In this document: piece by piece, positions 17,556 through 27,559 of the stretch
Layout: each line of letters starts with the position of its first letter
How positions within the stretch are numbered: the stretch's first letter is position 1
Assembly: GCA_003427395.1 (NCBI GenBank)
Contig: BFEA01000181.1
Coordinates: 29,641 to 62,918, forward strand
Length of the DNA: 33,278 bases
Origin: Chara braunii
Taxonomy: Eukaryota > Streptophyta > Charophyceae > Charales > Characeae
Reading direction: 5' to 3'
Notes under the pieces: generated by a model
What the model was told of the DNA's origin: nothing
Database searches by the model: none
The model's input: the letters and a program-made list of their open reading frames with translations, nothing else
Position numbers and translations under genes: made by a program

Positions 17556-17748
17556 CAGTCATTGCTTTGTTGCATGCGAGGTCCGCCAGAAGACCCAACA
17601 CATGATATTTGCGAAATTGCACAGCGAATCGTCCAGCAGGAGAAAAGGACGGGAACAAACGGCGAAAACCCACGACATGAGCACTACGAAACGAATTTTT
17701 TCCCCCATACAAAACGCGGACCATACACGAAAGGTGAAACGTTTTCAG

Positions 17749-17882
17749 CACGTTTCAACAAGCTTTCAACACAGTTCAACAACTTTTCAACTAGTTTCAA
17801 CACGTTTTTAACACGTTTCAACAAACTCTCAACAACTCTTCAACAACCTTTCAACAAGTTTTCAACAATTGTTCAACAGTTG
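17749..17882. repeat. Array of TTCAAC motifs spaced 10-11 bp apart
   Basis: The CAAC of each motif falls at 17756, 17767, 17777, 17788, 17798, 17809 (as TAAC), 17819, 17830, 17841, 17852, 17863 and 17874. The first six spacings alternate 11 and 10, the rest are 11, close to one helical turn. The bases between motifs vary. It lies where the retrotransposon pol sequence breaks off. Confidence 0.8.
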
Positions 17883-18088
17883 GACCAACAGATGAACACA
17901 CCAGTTTCAGTTTTTCCAATATTTGGTCAGCGTTGGTTTCCTTGACTTTTGGTAGAACACATGCTCCCCTTCCTGCCAAACAGTTTATAAACACAGTTCC
18001 AACGGTTGAAATATGGTGTCCACATATGTTCAACAAGGCCAAAAAATTGCCACAATTTTTCTGATGTTATCGAACGAAAAGGTACTGG

Positions 18089-19200
18089 CTACTCCAGGAT
18101 CTTGTTTGTCTTCTTCACGTCGGGCCTTCGACCACTCGCGTTACAGACAAAACCCAAGATAGTGGCTTCCCTCATGCAATGCTTGGACTTTGGGCCGCTC
18201 GCTGTAAGGTTGTATTCTTCCAACAGGCTCAGGACCCGATCAAGGTCCTGGACGTCCTTCCAGACAAAACGCATTGTTTCGGGCATCACTTTGTCTTCCT
18301 CTCTATCTTTCGGACCTTTGAACGCCAAGTCATCGATATAAGGCTGGGTGATGTGTGGACTAACCGTCTGCATGACTCTAATCATGTGCCTTTGCACTAT
18401 CGCTACTGCGTTCGTCCAGCCTTGAGGGGCTACGTTCATATGAATTAGCCCTCTGGGCGTATGCATTGCCGTTACGAGTCTATCTGGCGGATATACAGGA
18501 AACTGGTCATACTCAGAGTAGAGGTCTATAAGTGGAATTATAGGCCTCCCTGCGCATGGCTCTGACAATGCGTCTGCGTTTGGTAACCCTCCCACATCTC
18601 GCACTGTCACCGCATTTAACCGCTGCAAGTCCTGTACCCACCGTAGCGTCCCGTTTGGTTTGACGAAGCAAAACCACGGGGAAGTATACGGTCCGCTGGA
18701 ATAGTCAGCAACGTGCGTGCGTATCTTGCCGTCTAGGTAGTCCACCACCATCTTCTCCTCATCCGGGTTGGGATACCGCGCGCCCCTTAGGTTCCATGGC
18801 GCATGTGGGACCGTGTGGATCCGAATCATCCGGATCTTGTCCACGTCCAGTCTCCCACGCTGATCGTCATTAAAGGCGTAAGCGCGATGCCTCTTCTTCA
18901 TTAACCCGACCATCAGAGCCTTCTCTTGGGGTGAAAGGAATTCAGACTCCCCAATTATCAGCCTCCCTTCATTTTCCTTGTTGATACGGCACGGACCACT
19001 CGCTGCCTGCTCTCGCATGCGCCGTATCAATCCTCGTTCCCGCTCGTAATAGGCTTCTTCATCTTCGGTAACGAGCACGAGAACTGGGCAACACTTCTTA
19101 TCTACCGTTTTGTACCGCCTTTGGGAACCCTGCTTAAGCCGTCCTCTAAAAAAGGCCGGCTTGCGGTTTGTGTTTGTGCCATCGCAGGATCCCCCCTTCC
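18089..19200 (-). pseudogene. Ty3/Gypsy reverse transcriptase
   Basis: RNA-dependent DNA polymerase of the retrotransposon. The frame is open from about 19,200 through RYKTVDKK (the linker after protease) to a TAG at 18089. Motifs in order: PYTSPWFCFVKPNGTLRWVQ (fingers), LIDLYSEYDQFPV (motif A with catalytic Asp), APQGWTNAVAIVQRHM (motif B), PYIDDLAF (motif C; the YIDD codons at 18340-18329) and LGFVCNASGRRPD (thumb side). After the TAG the same frame still reads like the thumb and connection region (KLWQFFGLVEHMW) down to about 17,950. A further short segment in another frame (17,851-18,000) resembles the start of the next domain. It is inactive as a single ORF. Confidence 0.88.
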
Positions 19201-19262
19201 GCCCGGGAGTCCATAAACCAGCTCCACTTCTCCCACCTGAGGGCTCTCCAAAACCTGCTCCC

Positions 19263-19886
19263 TCAGCACCCTAATAGCCTCGGGTCTGCCATGTCATGCG
19301 CTGCCACCACCTCCATAACCTTATTTATATTAGTATGGCTCAGCGTCAGCACTTCGACCCCTCCTTCCTCCTCGGGCAGTTCCCAGAGCCTCCGTCGCTC
19401 GTTCTCAGATTCCTCAAAGGTAAATGAGCCAAGATTAGGCATGTTTCTCCCGCTCCCTGGTCCCGTGTTGCTGCAGGTGATGACCTCATAGTTCCCGCAA
19501 GCCGGGTCGTACAAGAGCAGGATCATCGTCCCATCGTGCTTATTAAAAATCAGCGTTTCTGTCCGACACAGGAACGACCTCCCCAAGAGAATAGAATGGT
19601 CGACGTCCGGCATCACGAAAAACAAGTCCTCGTCCGTACCTTGCCAATCTCCACGATCACATTTGACGTCGTGCCGCAAAAAACCGCTTTGCAATTGGCG
19701 CCATGTAGCATACCGTGGTCCGAACAGTCGACCTCCATTCCCAACATAATCGCTTCCCTTTCGCGGATGATGTTCATCTCTGCGCCCGTATCCACCATTT
19801 CGCTGCACTTCTGATCCTTCACCACCAAATCCACCTGGCCACATGCCACACACTTCCAGTCCATCCTCGTTCCTGCCTCGGTCCAC
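19263..19886 (-). pseudogene. Retropepsin-type aspartic protease region, frameshifted
   Basis: Processes the Gag-Pol polyprotein. The upstream half is in one frame (19864 to about 19,613) with the active-site motif MVDTGAEMNII, DTGA lying near 19,793-19,782. The downstream half is in a second frame with DHSILLGRSFL, matching the conserved ILLG segment of retropepsins. A frameshift near 19,620-19,650 separates them. The frame then passes through an acidic linker (TFEESENERRRLWELPEEE) towards RT. Confidence 0.78.
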
Positions 19887-19930
19887 TCTACTTCCCTCGG
19901 CAGGATCGTACTCAGATGGACATTGGGTAC

Positions 19931-20614
19931 TTACCTTCGCGATAATCGCCCCTTCAAACCATCGCGGAGCCTTGGGGCTGACGCCAAAATGTCCTTCAAA
20001 TTCATTAGGTCAGTGTGGCCTTCCAGATTTTTGTCCACCATCCTTTCCACATCAAAGCCCTCTTCCAGCCTAACCGCGTACTTCTTTCTTTTAGGTACGC
20101 TGTCAGGTTGGCTCGGTTCAGCTTCCTCCTGAACCCCTCTCTTCTTAGCCCTTAGCTCCACTCGTCGGTCCTCCTCTTGTCGGAGCCTCTCATTGTCCTC
20201 GCAGTCATCCTCCTTTTCCTCTTCCGGAACGTCCACCACCTCTTTCCTGCGCTCGGGCTCAGGTTCCTTTCGAGGGGGCGCCTGGCTAGGCGCCTGGCTG
20301 GGCACTTGGCTGGTTCCAGCCTTGTTCTGGCTTCTGATCCGCGCTGCCTGTGACACTCTTCCATGCGACGTGGGGGGCCTGTAGGTCATGCCCGACCTAG
20401 GGCCTGACCCCACAGTCGCAACCCTTGGGTACCCTTGCTGCCCCGATGATGATTCGGGCCCGGACTCATAGAGGAAGACTCCAGGGAGGCTGGCCTTCCA
20501 TTCCCGGGTCTCATCACACAAACTCTTTAACCTCTGCTGGTACCTATCCACTTTCCCCAGCAAGTCCTCCATCTTCTCCAAGATGGTTATTGCCGACTCC
20601 CTCTCCTCTCCCAA
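19931..20614 (-). pseudogene. Gag-Pol linker region, charged and Pro-rich
   Basis: 228-residue frame between the zinc knuckles and protease. It starts with a short coiled-coil stretch (ILEKMEDLLGKVDRYQQRLK), passes a Pro/Ser/Gln-rich segment and a Glu/Arg-rich segment, and ends with FDVERMVDKNLEGHTDLMNL followed by DILASAPRL, a block I associate with plant Gypsy polyproteins just before protease. Confidence 0.65.
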
Positions 20615-20650
20615 CTCCTCATCATCCGACTCGACGACTATCGGCTCCTC

Positions 20651-22293
20651 CTATATAGTCCCTGCTTTTAGTCGCTGAGTCACCTCCTCGTTCTCCCCCA
20701 CAATCTCCTCGACCCTTACAGCCAAGTCCTCCCTTTCATACCACATCCTGAACATCGCCGCAGGTGCCGGCCCTGCCGCTGCCCGTCTTTGGGCCTCTTG
20801 CCTGACCCCGCCGGAAGTTTTTTGGTCAATATACTTCTCGAATTTATCGTATATATCCCCGTCCATATTGGTGGAAATCAACCCGGAGAGCTCATCGTCC
20901 CACCGCCCTTGACAAAACCGTATGGTGTGGCCTTGATAGCCGCAATGCCGGCAAATGGCATTCCGTCAATCGAAGCGGGGCTTTCCGTACCCTTGGCCCC
21001 CTTGGTCTTGGCCTCCTTGGCCTCCTTAGTCCTGGCCCCCTTGGCCATTCCATCCACTGCCACGACCCCCGCCGTTCCTTCCTTGGGCTCGGCCACCACC
21101 TCCTCGACCTCCCTGGCCTCGGCCTCCATTGCCCTGCCCGCCTTGCCCTTGGTTCCCTCCTCCATCCACGCTAGCCTGCGATACCTGCTGCGAGGGTGGA
21201 GGTTGGGCTACGAATTGGCTCTGGGCTGCCGGAAAACTTGGTGGTCCCGCACTCGCCAGTGGACCTGAATAGGGGACCATCGGCCCCGAGGGAACTTGGC
21301 CCCCTCCTCGTGAATTGCATTGGTTATATGGGGGCCAGGGCGCCATCGGGCAATAGGGAAGCCAGTGTCCAGGGCCCTGTTGACATAGGCGCACTCACGG
21401 CAGCGGCCGGAGGCGCCGCAATCATCTGCGAGATCTGCCTCTTTCCAGAGCCTTGCCCTCCTGTCAATAGGTTGCGCTGTTTGCGCTGTGTTTTGGTCAG
21501 GACCTGGGAACCTGTTTCTTCCCCACCGTAGTCCTCGTGTCCGGCCTCCTCATCCACCGCCTCCGACACCCGACCTTGGACCACGGTCACCACCTTTTTC
21601 TGCACCTCGGCCTCCTTGCCATATCCTAACTCTGCCAACACGTCCTTGACGATCCTCTTTACCCCCGGGGTCCCGGAGGCGGTGGCGTCCCTTTCCTTCC
21701 TTTTCCGCCTTTGTAGGCGCATTTGGTGCTGCTCTACCTGGTCCAAGCTTCCATCCTCCACTCCATTGTCAATAGAGCTTCACACTTCCACCTCCGTGGC
21801 TCGTCAGCTCCGAAGCTTCTGAGGCAGTGAGCAACCCTAGAAAGATAGCGCATTGTGCTTCTTCAGAAATCCCATGCACCTTCCTCGCCTTTTTCTTAAA
21901 TTCTTGCATAAATGCCCCGATTGTGGTAAAATCGTCCTTATTCATAGCCTCTAAGTCTGCTGTAGTTAACAGACCATCACCCATCCCGTACTTCCTTTGC
22001 ATTCCATCCCTGAACCTTGCCCAACTGACTTTAGCGGCCTCCACAACCTTGCCCACTTCCTGATGATGCCCATGAAGAACGTACCTCAAAATTCACTAGA
22101 ATTTAACTTCATCTGACAACCCCACCAGCGCCTGCTCAACCAGGTCCAGCCAATCGGATACCCGTTCCCCATTGAAGTGGAACGTATCAACCTTCGGAAC
22201 ATTGCTCGACGCTCTTTCTCGCCTGTCCAGGGCTTCAATAAGATCGTCGAGCGTTAGGACCTATCTTGAACCGTCGCCTACACCTTCTGACAT
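20651..22293 (-). pseudogene. Ty3/Gypsy gag, multiply frameshifted, with CCHC zinc knuckles
   Basis: Gag packages the element RNA. The ATG at 22293 (MSEGVGDGS) is followed by a stop and then VDTFHFNGERVSDWLDLVEQ. Two further stops at about 22,092-22,098 precede the next block (YVLHGHHQEVGKV, WARFRDGMQRKYGM, EFKKKARKVHG), the typical retrotransposon Gag core, at 22,089-21,769. A linker frame (21,761-21,324) leads to a degenerate knuckle CQQGPGHWLPYC and a Gly/Gln-rich stretch (21,394-21,026). A complete CCHC knuckle, CRHCGYQGHTIRFC, is encoded near 20,955-20,914 in yet another frame. At least four disruptions are visible. Confidence 0.82.
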
Positions 22294-22674
22294 CTTGGCC
22301 GACTGCTTCTTTCTCGACTTCCCTATTATAAGAAAAAAATAAAAATGTTTACTCAGCACCCTGGCTTAACATACTTCTATCAAGCCCCCTATATCACTCC
22401 TACACTCCCTAGGTCTAACGGATACTACCTCCAAGCCTAGGCCTACCCTGATAGAGTTTGCTCCCAACATAGGACTTCCTATACAATCCTTCCAATCATA
22501 CAATCAAGTCATGTCACCAATCTAAGTCACTAACAATCAGACCTTTCGCACGTAACCACGCAAGACACCGTACAATCCATCTCACTGGCCTAGCCATATC
22601 ACCATTATATGCCTAATTCTCTCGATCCAATACCCGGATGTCGTTCCACCAGGGACAACGGTAGGCTTCCGTTA

Positions 22675-22692
22675 TCCCCGGCAACGGCGCCA
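22675..22692 (-). other. Primer-binding site matching the 3' end of tRNA-Asp
   Basis: On the minus strand the 18 bases read TGGCGCCGTTGCCGGGGA, the complement of the tRNA-Asp 3' end (CCCGGCAACGGCGCCA) used by several plant Ty3/Gypsy lineages. It lies two bases from a candidate LTR end CTTGACA and 382 bp upstream of the gag ATG, the correct order for a minus-strand element. Confidence 0.85.
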
Positions 22693-23244
22693 CCTGTCAA
22701 GCGCATCGGTTCGACACCTCACGAGGCAGCGCGGGACCCTTCCGGCCGCGTCACGCAGGAGTTGGTCTTAATCCTCGTCGCAAATATACATGGAGCTTTC
22801 GCAAGCCGCTCCGGCCGAGTGCGCCAGCCATACCTCCCGCGAGCCCCTACGACAGGATAGGGCCTACGCGAGGCACGACTTACCTCCACCTTACGGGAGT
22901 TGTCACCTCCCTTTGGTAGGCGTATCCCCGCCGAGCTACCAGTCCACAGTACAAAAGATGATCAGCTGCAATCGCAGAGGTGGACCAGCCGAGGGCGTTT
23001 CTTGTTCGCTGTAGCATAGGGGGTACGAGCGGTGGTACACCTCTATCGAACCCGCACGTGAACCGACGCGCTTGATAGGCTGAGATCCCAAGCGTGGCTC
23101 GACGTCGGTCGACTGGGACGCATCCCACACACCAAGCGCACACCACCATAAAGAACATAAAAATAAAAACACACACAAACACATACATATACAAAATGAC
23201 AGGGAACAAACAACGCGACAACACTCCTAGTCCCTTAGTAGCTA

Positions 23245-23970
23245 TCCCATAACTCTCTGATGCGGCATTCGGATAAGCGTCGCGCGCGAGACTTAGTATA
23301 AAACCGCGCGGACGCAGGGCTAACTCATATCGACTCGCAATGCAAGCGTACGCAAGTGGTCGTAGTGATGGCGTACTATGTAGTACCCATACTCATGCGA
23401 TCCTCGTTAACCTCGAGGGTCTCGTTCGACACTCAAATGTTGGCTGACACTCGCCTTGAGGGTTAATCTCTCGACGCTCGACAATCGCCAAGTGCGGTTG
23501 AGAGCCACACCCTCTTCTGCACCCTGCGGAGAGTGGGTGATACACAGATTCATATCTGTGTATCCACACCCTCTTCTGCACCCTGCGGAGAGTGGGTGAT
23601 ACACAGGTTCATACCTGTGGTGGCAATCATCTCTTATCGCCCTGGAGACCAACTCCATCATCTAGGGTCTGGAAAGGAGTCAAGGGGTTTGGCTTTTACG
23701 ACTTCCACGGACTACAACGTCCAACTATATAATTTTAACAAGCAAAGATAGGCCGAAGGACCTCCACATCCCGAAACCTCAACCTTGAGTAACCTTGTCG
23801 ATTGACACTAATGGCCTATCCTGACTTCAGACACGCGCGTGCACATGAGAATCACCTAATCCCCTAACTCCAGACGCTGGGCCGGGTGGACATCGCGCGC
23901 AGGACTTTTAATATAAGGTTGCGCGGCCGTAAGCCCTTCCTACATCAACTGGCGATGCTAGTCATACGCG
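23245..23970. repeat. Diverged direct duplication (about 615-bp offset) with GC-paired TATA-containing hairpins
   Basis: Copy A (about 23,245-23,360) contains CGCGCGCGAGACTTAGTATA; copy B (about 23,860-23,970) contains CGCGCGCAGGACTTTTAATA. In both, CGCGC arms flank a TATAA-bearing loop and are followed by recognisably similar sequence (CATATCGACTCGCAATGC versus CATCAACTGGCGATGC). Confidence 0.55.
23505..23622. repeat. 59-bp tandem duplication, each copy with a small hairpin
   Basis: CCACACCCTCTTCTGCACCC starts at 23505 and at 23564. Each copy ends with an inverted repeat: ACAGATtcatATCTGT in the first and ACAGGTtcatACCTGT in the second, so the A-T pair became a G-C pair. Confidence 0.9.
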
Positions 23971-24224
23971 GCAATCGCAGTTTTGGCCTCACGATATTGA
24001 ATGGCTGAAGGAATATATCGTGAGGAATTGCCCTTCACGATATTGAACGGCCGAAGGACATGCCGTTCAGCCCTCGCGACATTTTTCCCCTCTGGGTTGG
24101 GTGTCTCGACGGGCAGGGCAGATAGGCTCTGCGCACGGGGAGATTCCTCCCCTATAGAGACTAGGGCTTAGGATGTCCTAGACAAGGACCTCGAATACAG
24201 GCTCAGGACTAACGTCCGACTAAG

Positions 24225-24357
24225 AAACCCCTAAGAAGCATACGACTACGTAGAGGGGTTTTTTATTTATTTGCACAACCTTAGTCCCTATTTAATTCTC
24301 AGTGCGCGGGCCCCTCAGTGCAAGCGAACTCCCAACATAAGTTCACACGTATTTATA
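24225..24357 (-). promoter_or_regulatory. Candidate LTR core: TATA box, polyadenylation signals and hairpin
   Basis: On the minus strand: TATAAATA at 24357-24350; about 80 bp further, two overlapping AATAAA signals (24271-24262); then an 8-bp hairpin AAACCCCT/AGGGGTTT (arms 24254-24261 and 24225-24232, loop 21). This order would fit the end of U3, the R region and the start of U5 of the LTR. Confidence 0.45.
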
Positions 24358-24599
24358 CGTATATATAAGGGGGATAAGTATGTGACGATTACTTCTCACA
24401 ATCACAGTGGGATTCATCACAACCATATACATATGTGTGATCGCAGGCAGGCCAATCCAAATCCAAGCCACCTTACATACCTGCAATCACATCAAAGAGA
24501 CAACAAAATTTCACGCACTACACGGGGTCAACTCCAACCAATCTCTGCACTCATACCCCTTGCTTTAGCCATGCAAGCCCCAACCTCCTGTCCAACCAA

Positions 24600-25054
24600 C
24601 CATAATTAAATACTCGGTACCTTAGTTAAATGGCCATTCAATAAAAGTACGGGTGAAACCTTAACAAAACAATAAGATCACCAAAGCTAAAGCCTTTTAG
24701 GTTGAGTGTTGAGGGTGGGTTGGGGTTGAGCCGTAGACCGGCGAATCGGCAACCAACCTGTTATCAGTGATAACAGAATGTGATCCTTGTAGGATCAAGC
24801 TGAATCTAGTCCAGATCTTGAATCAATCGATTAAGAGGACCTGTAACACATGACAGACCAATCCCCAGGCTAGCCCTACAAGTCCTTGGGGAATAATCCC
24901 CATATCACGATCTCACTCAAAATATTCCTAATTGACTAAGCCTGAATCTACCGCTTAGCAATGCCCCAAGCAAATGTAGACCCGGACATAATCTCCCCTA
25001 CACAGGGTAGACTGCCAGAATCGCCACATAAGCTAACTCCTTTAAACTTAAGAA
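24600..25054. other. Non-coding LTR-like DNA with short palindromes
   Basis: No gene. CTGTTATCA-G-TGATAACAG (about 24,759-24,777) is a perfect 9-bp palindrome, and GATCC-TTGTA-GGATC follows closely. Confidence 0.5.
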
Positions 25055-25345
25055 GATTTCGGCAGCGCTTCCGGTAGGAAAAGTGTCTTTCCAGAATTTA
25101 TATCAGCCCGAATATGAGAATAGAAGTGGTCCTACAACCTTCCAAAGTCTAATTTTATCTAACTCTCTGAATTAGCAAAAATTTGAGCTGCACTCCCTTT
25201 AGAAAGGGAGACTTTCCAGATTTTTACTAAGTCATATATAAAAGTCAGACGAACTGAACTTTGGAATGACCAAATATGACTAACTTCTTGGTTTTGTAGA
25301 AATTCCGGCAGCGCCCGTAGGAAAAGTTGCTTACCAAGATTTATA
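25055..25345. repeat. Three diverged copies of a roughly 120-bp repeat with a variable hairpin
   Basis: Copies near 25,055, 25,180 and 25,300 share a start like TTTCGGCAGCGC and an end like CTTTCCAGAATTTATA. Between these lies a hairpin that differs: TTCC-ggta-GGAA, CTCCCTTT-ag-AAAGGGAG, and CC-gta-GG. A fourth related stretch is at about 26,883 (TTCCGGCAGAGCTCCCG). Confidence 0.6.
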
Positions 25346-25639
25346 CAAGACCAAGTAAAATAAACGATCCCAGAAAATGCAAAAATTTATCTAAGTAAAA
25401 TAAACTTTGCTAAGAAAATGCAGAAATTTGAAACTAACTCCTATGACTCTAACACGTGGTGAGCAACTAAGCAACTACCTATTAAACTGAAACTCAGACT
25501 AAAACAGTAGTAGCACTCAATCACACGTAGACCAAACCACAAAGGTAAGTACTCTCACCTTCCCAAGTAAACCTCAGGAAACAATAGTTCATGATCTTTC
25601 AATGATTTAACCCCTTATACCCAGCTTACATAAGGCATA

Positions 25640-26590
25640 AGGTCAGGACACCCAAACTTATGGAATGTGCCTTACTTATCCAGGTATAAAGTCAGGTCAC
25701 CCAAACTTATGGAATGTGCCTAACTTAGCCAAAGTAAACACAAACATAGGGCACAACTTTTCTCTTCTTTGGGCATATGACTAGACCATACTAGTGGCCC
25801 TGAACTGTTTAATAGCCAGATTATATATACCTCTCTGAACTTAATCTTCAAAGTGGGCGTAGGACTGAACCATTCATCTTAGAAACAATGCCCAGCCGGC
25901 CCAAGTTACCTTCAGTTATACTTTTAGTTATACTCTCTTCAAGTTGTAATAAGCTATAGTCAGACTACCTAAACTTATATAACAGTTTGACTAGCTTGTT
26001 CATAAGTAACATTAATAATAGAGTATAGTCAAATTATAACCTTTGGATTTCAACATGTGGGAGACTTTGAGTCAAACCACCTGAACTTACAGAACAGTCT
26101 GACTCTCTGCCTAATTCGTCTCTCTTTGATCCAATCTGTGCGTGGCATTGGGCTAGACCACCTAAACTTATAGAATGGTATGCCCTCTGTCAAGTTCATT
26201 TCCTCATAACAAAACAGGAAGAGGCTGAGCCACCTAAACTTATAGAATGGCTTGACCTCCTCGTTCAGAACCAAGTAAACAGAGGAAACCCAATATAAGC
26301 AAGGCAACCAAAGTACCTGAACTTACAGAATGTACTTGGTCCCTGAAAAAAGTCAGACACAAGCAACCCTTGCAAGTTAGAGCAACCAGACCACCTAAAC
26401 ATATAGAACAGTCTGGTCCTCAAGGCAATCCTACAACACTAGGTCTCCCCAAACTTATGGGGACTTCCCAGCCTCCAGAGGAACCAGACCACCTAAACTT
26501 ATAAAACGGTCTGACGCTCCACACAATTCAAAATAAAGCATAGCACTGGCTCTCCCCAAACTTATGGGGACTTCCCAGCCTTAAACGACC
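25640..26590. repeat. Family of about 11 hairpins with constant loop (CCTAAACTTATAGAA) and variable, self-complementary stems
   Basis: The core CACCTAAACTTATAGAA (variants CCTGAACTTACAGAA, CCCAAACTTATGGAA) recurs near 25648, 25698, 25966, 26079, 26159, 26231, 26314, 26391, 26447, 26490 and 26555. The bases on either side pair with each other but differ between copies, for example ACCAGAC/GTCTGGT (26387-26416), ACCAAAGTAC/GTACTTGGT (26308-26340), AGTCAGACT/AGTTTGACT (25959-25991), CAGACC/GGTCTG (26485-26513) and CCCC/GGGG in two copies. Intervals between copies are irregular. Confidence 0.8.
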
Positions 26591-27343
26591 CAATCAAACC
26601 TCATGCAAACTGCCTTCCTCCCAACCTTCCCCCAGATACAATCCCTTTTTATTCACAATCTATTTTCATGCAATCAATAAACTGAAACTGAGTTTACACA
26701 ATCATTCTTTTAATTTAATCTGAATTTATGTCTTGACAGCCAAACTCAAGGTCAAAGTATAATGTAAGCAGCATACTCAGTCAAACCACAAAAGGTAGTA
26801 TAGATAAAAGCTATAAAATGGGTTTATAGAGGGGGATGGAAGGTTACCTTTCAGTTCCCTGCCTCCAGAACTCCTCCTGAGTTCCGGCAGAGCTCCCGCA
26901 ATCGGTGGGGTAACCTCCCACGTAGGCCTTGTTGCGGTCCTACGGGTTGCAATCCCGCCTGCCGCCTTCCCCTCAGATCAGGTTTTAGACTTAGAGTAAG
27001 AAGGGCAGAAGGAGGGGTTTGAGACTCTCGAGATACGAGGAGGGGACATCTGAACTCTCAGGAGAAGGCCTTGATACCTTCACTCGCCTGAGGACCCCAC
27101 AATGATGGCCAAATGATAACAGCTTGGTCAACTTCTGAAGTCAAACTATCATAGTCAATCCCTCTGACGACCCCTTAACTTACAGCAATAACCTCCCCTC
27201 TTTCAAGCCTTCTCCCTCCCCTAAGTCCCAACACCTCTCCTTAGCCCAATTGCCACTGTATAATAGACCGTGCTGGGTGGCAACGGCTGGTTGTGGCATA
27301 CAACAGTATACAGCAGCCAACAGTCGGCGATGGCAGTGCCCAG

Positions 27344-27559
27344 CGGTTAGCAACAGTTCGCACACAGTCAACCACAGCAGAAGTTCGCACCGAGTACGCA
27401 GCAGCGATTTGTGCACAGTCAACAGCGGCGGTGGTAGTTTCTCGCCCAGTACGTAGCAGCCATTTGTGCACAGTCAACAGCTGTGGCTGTAGTTTTGCGC
27501 CCCAGTACGCAGCAGCCATTTGTGCACAGTCAACAGCGGCGGCGGCAGTTCGTGCGTAG
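27344..27559. repeat. Minisatellite of about 55 bp, three clear copies plus one degenerate
   Basis: Units begin TACGCAGCAGCGATTTGTGC at 27395, 27450 and 27506 (55, 56, then 54 bp). A degenerate unit precedes them. Open frames across it on either strand only translate the repeat. Confidence 0.85.

Larger units (their letters stand above)
17850..22692 (-). mobile_element. Decayed Ty3/Gypsy LTR retrotransposon, internal region
   Basis: Read right to left: primer-binding site, leader, gag, protease and reverse transcriptase, the Ty3/Gypsy order. The internal region has several frameshifts and stops and is cut short in the RT/RNase H connection. No RNase H core, integrase, polypurine tract or 3' LTR is visible. 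The right-hand (5') LTR is discussed separately. Confidence 0.85.
22695..26738 (-). mobile_element. Candidate 5' LTR of the Ty3/Gypsy element (outer end uncertain)
   Basis: The inner end at 22695 is well supported by the adjacent primer-binding site; on the minus strand it ends CTTGACA. Forward TGTCAAG at 22695 and CTTGACA ending at 26738 would make perfect 7-bp terminal inverted repeats and an LTR of about 4.0 kb. No second LTR exists in the window to confirm it, and related repeats continue past 26,738, so the outer boundary could be elsewhere. The LTR lacks coding and is rich in hairpins. Confidence 0.4.
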
